64,000 nt of DNA from Maea johnstoni. Its lineage: Eukaryota; Annelida; Polychaeta; Spionida; Magelonidae. The position numbers and the translations under genes are program-made. The stretch is from contig OZ012699.1 in assembly GCA_963942565.1 (NCBI GenBank), positions 34,005,503 through 34,069,502 of the forward strand, in the 5' to 3' direction. Below the pieces are notes generated by a model. The model searched no databases and had not been told where the DNA came from. It saw nothing but the letters and a program-made list of their open reading frames with translations. Shown here piece after piece: positions 62,853 through 64,000 of the stretch. Numbering within the stretch: position 1 is the stretch's first letter; each line of letters starts with the position of its first letter.

Positions 62853-63059
62853 CCCTAATGCTGCTGGTGGCTAATCTGGCCGATGCAAAATGATGCAAAA
62901 AGCCTAAAGAACGATTGAAACCCTGGCACATAGGTATTCATCTAAGAGTACTCAGCAAGAGCTTTCCAATGAACACCAACATGGCAGGGTTTAGAATACT
63001 TTCAAAAAATTTCTGCATTCTTGTGTGTTTAACGAAAATAGCCTCAGCATCAAAAAGGG
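62853..63059 (+). mobile_element. piggyBac-type MITE, best copy
   Basis: CCCTAATGCTGCTGG ... CTCAGCATCAAAAAGGG, with GTAA/TTAA flanks (62849-62852 and 63060-63063). 207 bp. Relatives are at 13741, 15014, 16646 and 48044. Confidence 0.75.
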
Positions 63060-63859
63060 TTAAAGGTACTCTTAACGGTACTAACCACCGTGAAGTTATC
63101 ATTGATTAGGGATTGGAATCCTAAGAATGACTATTCACAACTAATTCCATGAGGTGACAATGCAATTAAGTACCATTAAAGTACCGTACCTTTTTATTCT
63201 TATCCATCCCTACTTCAGACACTATATAATATACCCAAGGAATGCTTGATCAATATTTGTGAAATAAATAGTATAAATTATTATGATCAAAATAGTTGTA
63301 TTGGTTGTGTTTTGGGGTAGGGCTATTGCTTTTCAGTTGCTAATTGTCCTACTAGGCCAGTAGAACTAATTGGTAAACCCTGGTCCTGCTGAACCCAGAA
63401 ATATCTGGGCGGCACTAAATAAACTGCTGTGCATAGTCCGAAAATATCTTTATGTCCTTGCTGACCTGATAATGACCATTCGTATGAGAACCCCCCACAG
63501 AGCCTGTACATGACCCAAAGCAGCTCAACTTTGAAGACCCCCCCCTAGACCTTCATTTTGACATATGGCATGTTGGGGGTGACTCCTCAAAATTCAAGTT
63601 GTGCCTCTTAAACCCCTAATTCAATTTAATTCCCATGTACCAAAAAACAATGAGCTGGCCCGGCAGGTAACATCCAGCAATTGAGCAGGACCAATAATCA
63701 GACTCTGAGAGAGGTAAAAAGGGCGACTAACACTGCACCCTATGACTCGATGTGGATTTGGATTATCCTCTTTATCCACTCGACGAAAGGATTAAGGAGG
63801 ATTAGGATCTGAATGCACTTTCCACAGCTAGGGTCAAATTGTGACGAGATAGATACCAG

Positions 63860-64000
63860 GGACCAGGGTCTTAGCCAGGATTTAAAATCTGGGTGCCCAA
63901 AATTGCCTAATTTTAAATATTTGGGCATCCAAATTTTTAAGAGGGACCACAATATACTCAGATTTGAACCATAAACATGTATACATTTATCAAAATAAGG
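63860..64000 (+). mobile_element. MITE family 'gtcttagccag', subtype A, cut by window edge
   Basis: cagggtcttagccaggattt ... tgggtgcccaaaattgcc ... ccataaacatgtatacattt, matching the left half of 60440-60745. Confidence 0.7.

Overview
The window is AT-rich eukaryotic DNA, most likely from a marine invertebrate. The evidence is spliced genes with GT-AG introns, tRNA-derived SINEs, CR1/L2-like and RNase H-bearing LINEs, a DIRS-order (Ngaro-like) tyrosine-recombinase retroelement, Helitron, PIF/Harbinger, CACTA/Plavaka-like, hAT, piggyBac-like and Crypton-related sequences, and a long C2H2 zinc-finger gene. This mix is common in echinoderms, hemichordates, lancelets and cnidarians; I cannot place the species. 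There is no sign of bacterial operons, rRNA, standard tRNA genes or CRISPR. Almost all recognisable coding sequence is mobile-element derived. The only gene that looks like an intact ordinary host gene is the zinc-finger gene at 56760-58874.

Layout. 1-4800: a gypsy-like gag fossil, two exons of an unrecognised minus-strand gene, a SINE and a LINE scrap. 4820-7779: a GC-rich minus-strand element with ~165-bp terminal direct repeats carrying a two-finger C2H2 ORF. 8060-9790: a decayed minus-strand coiled-coil gene with an exact 3 x 72-bp coding repeat. 10950-14080: a PIF/Harbinger unit with a spliced DDE transposase (+) and a convergent, spliced Myb/SANT-type partner (-), with a MITE-inside-a-MITE between them. 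14100-17700: nested hAT and piggyBac-type MITEs. 17770-26930: a duplicated, decayed Helitron helicase region, split inside the helicase by ~6.4 kb holding a multi-exon CACTA/Plavaka-type transposase gene (20336-25016) and a field of short repeated motifs. 27648-34077: a young Ngaro-like element with split direct repeats (A1...B1-A2-B2).

35700-47260, all on the plus strand except later insertions: pieces of a MULE transposase, a SET methyltransferase domain, a YqaJ-type nuclease, a ULP1-type cysteine protease and two copies of a DUF3504/Crypton-type tyrosine recombinase. The SET domain is split by a CR1-like LINE, which is itself split by a perfect CACTA element (TTA target duplications). The order suggests a large cargo-bearing DNA transposon or a colinear pile-up of remnants; this is the most interesting hypothesis here. 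48000-64000: mostly MITEs (several with perfect 8-bp duplications), two SINEs, two perfect palindromes, two 'gtcttagccag' repeat families, and the zinc-finger gene.

The nesting gives a relative chronology. Three 328-bp palindromic MITEs (19144, 32344, 37001) are nearly identical and sit in Helitron, Ngaro and MULE-associated DNA, so they are among the youngest events. One has a matching empty site in the duplicated Helitron copy, which proves a 2-bp target duplication. Most exon structures given here were found by reading splice sites and translated similarity by eye; no database search was run.
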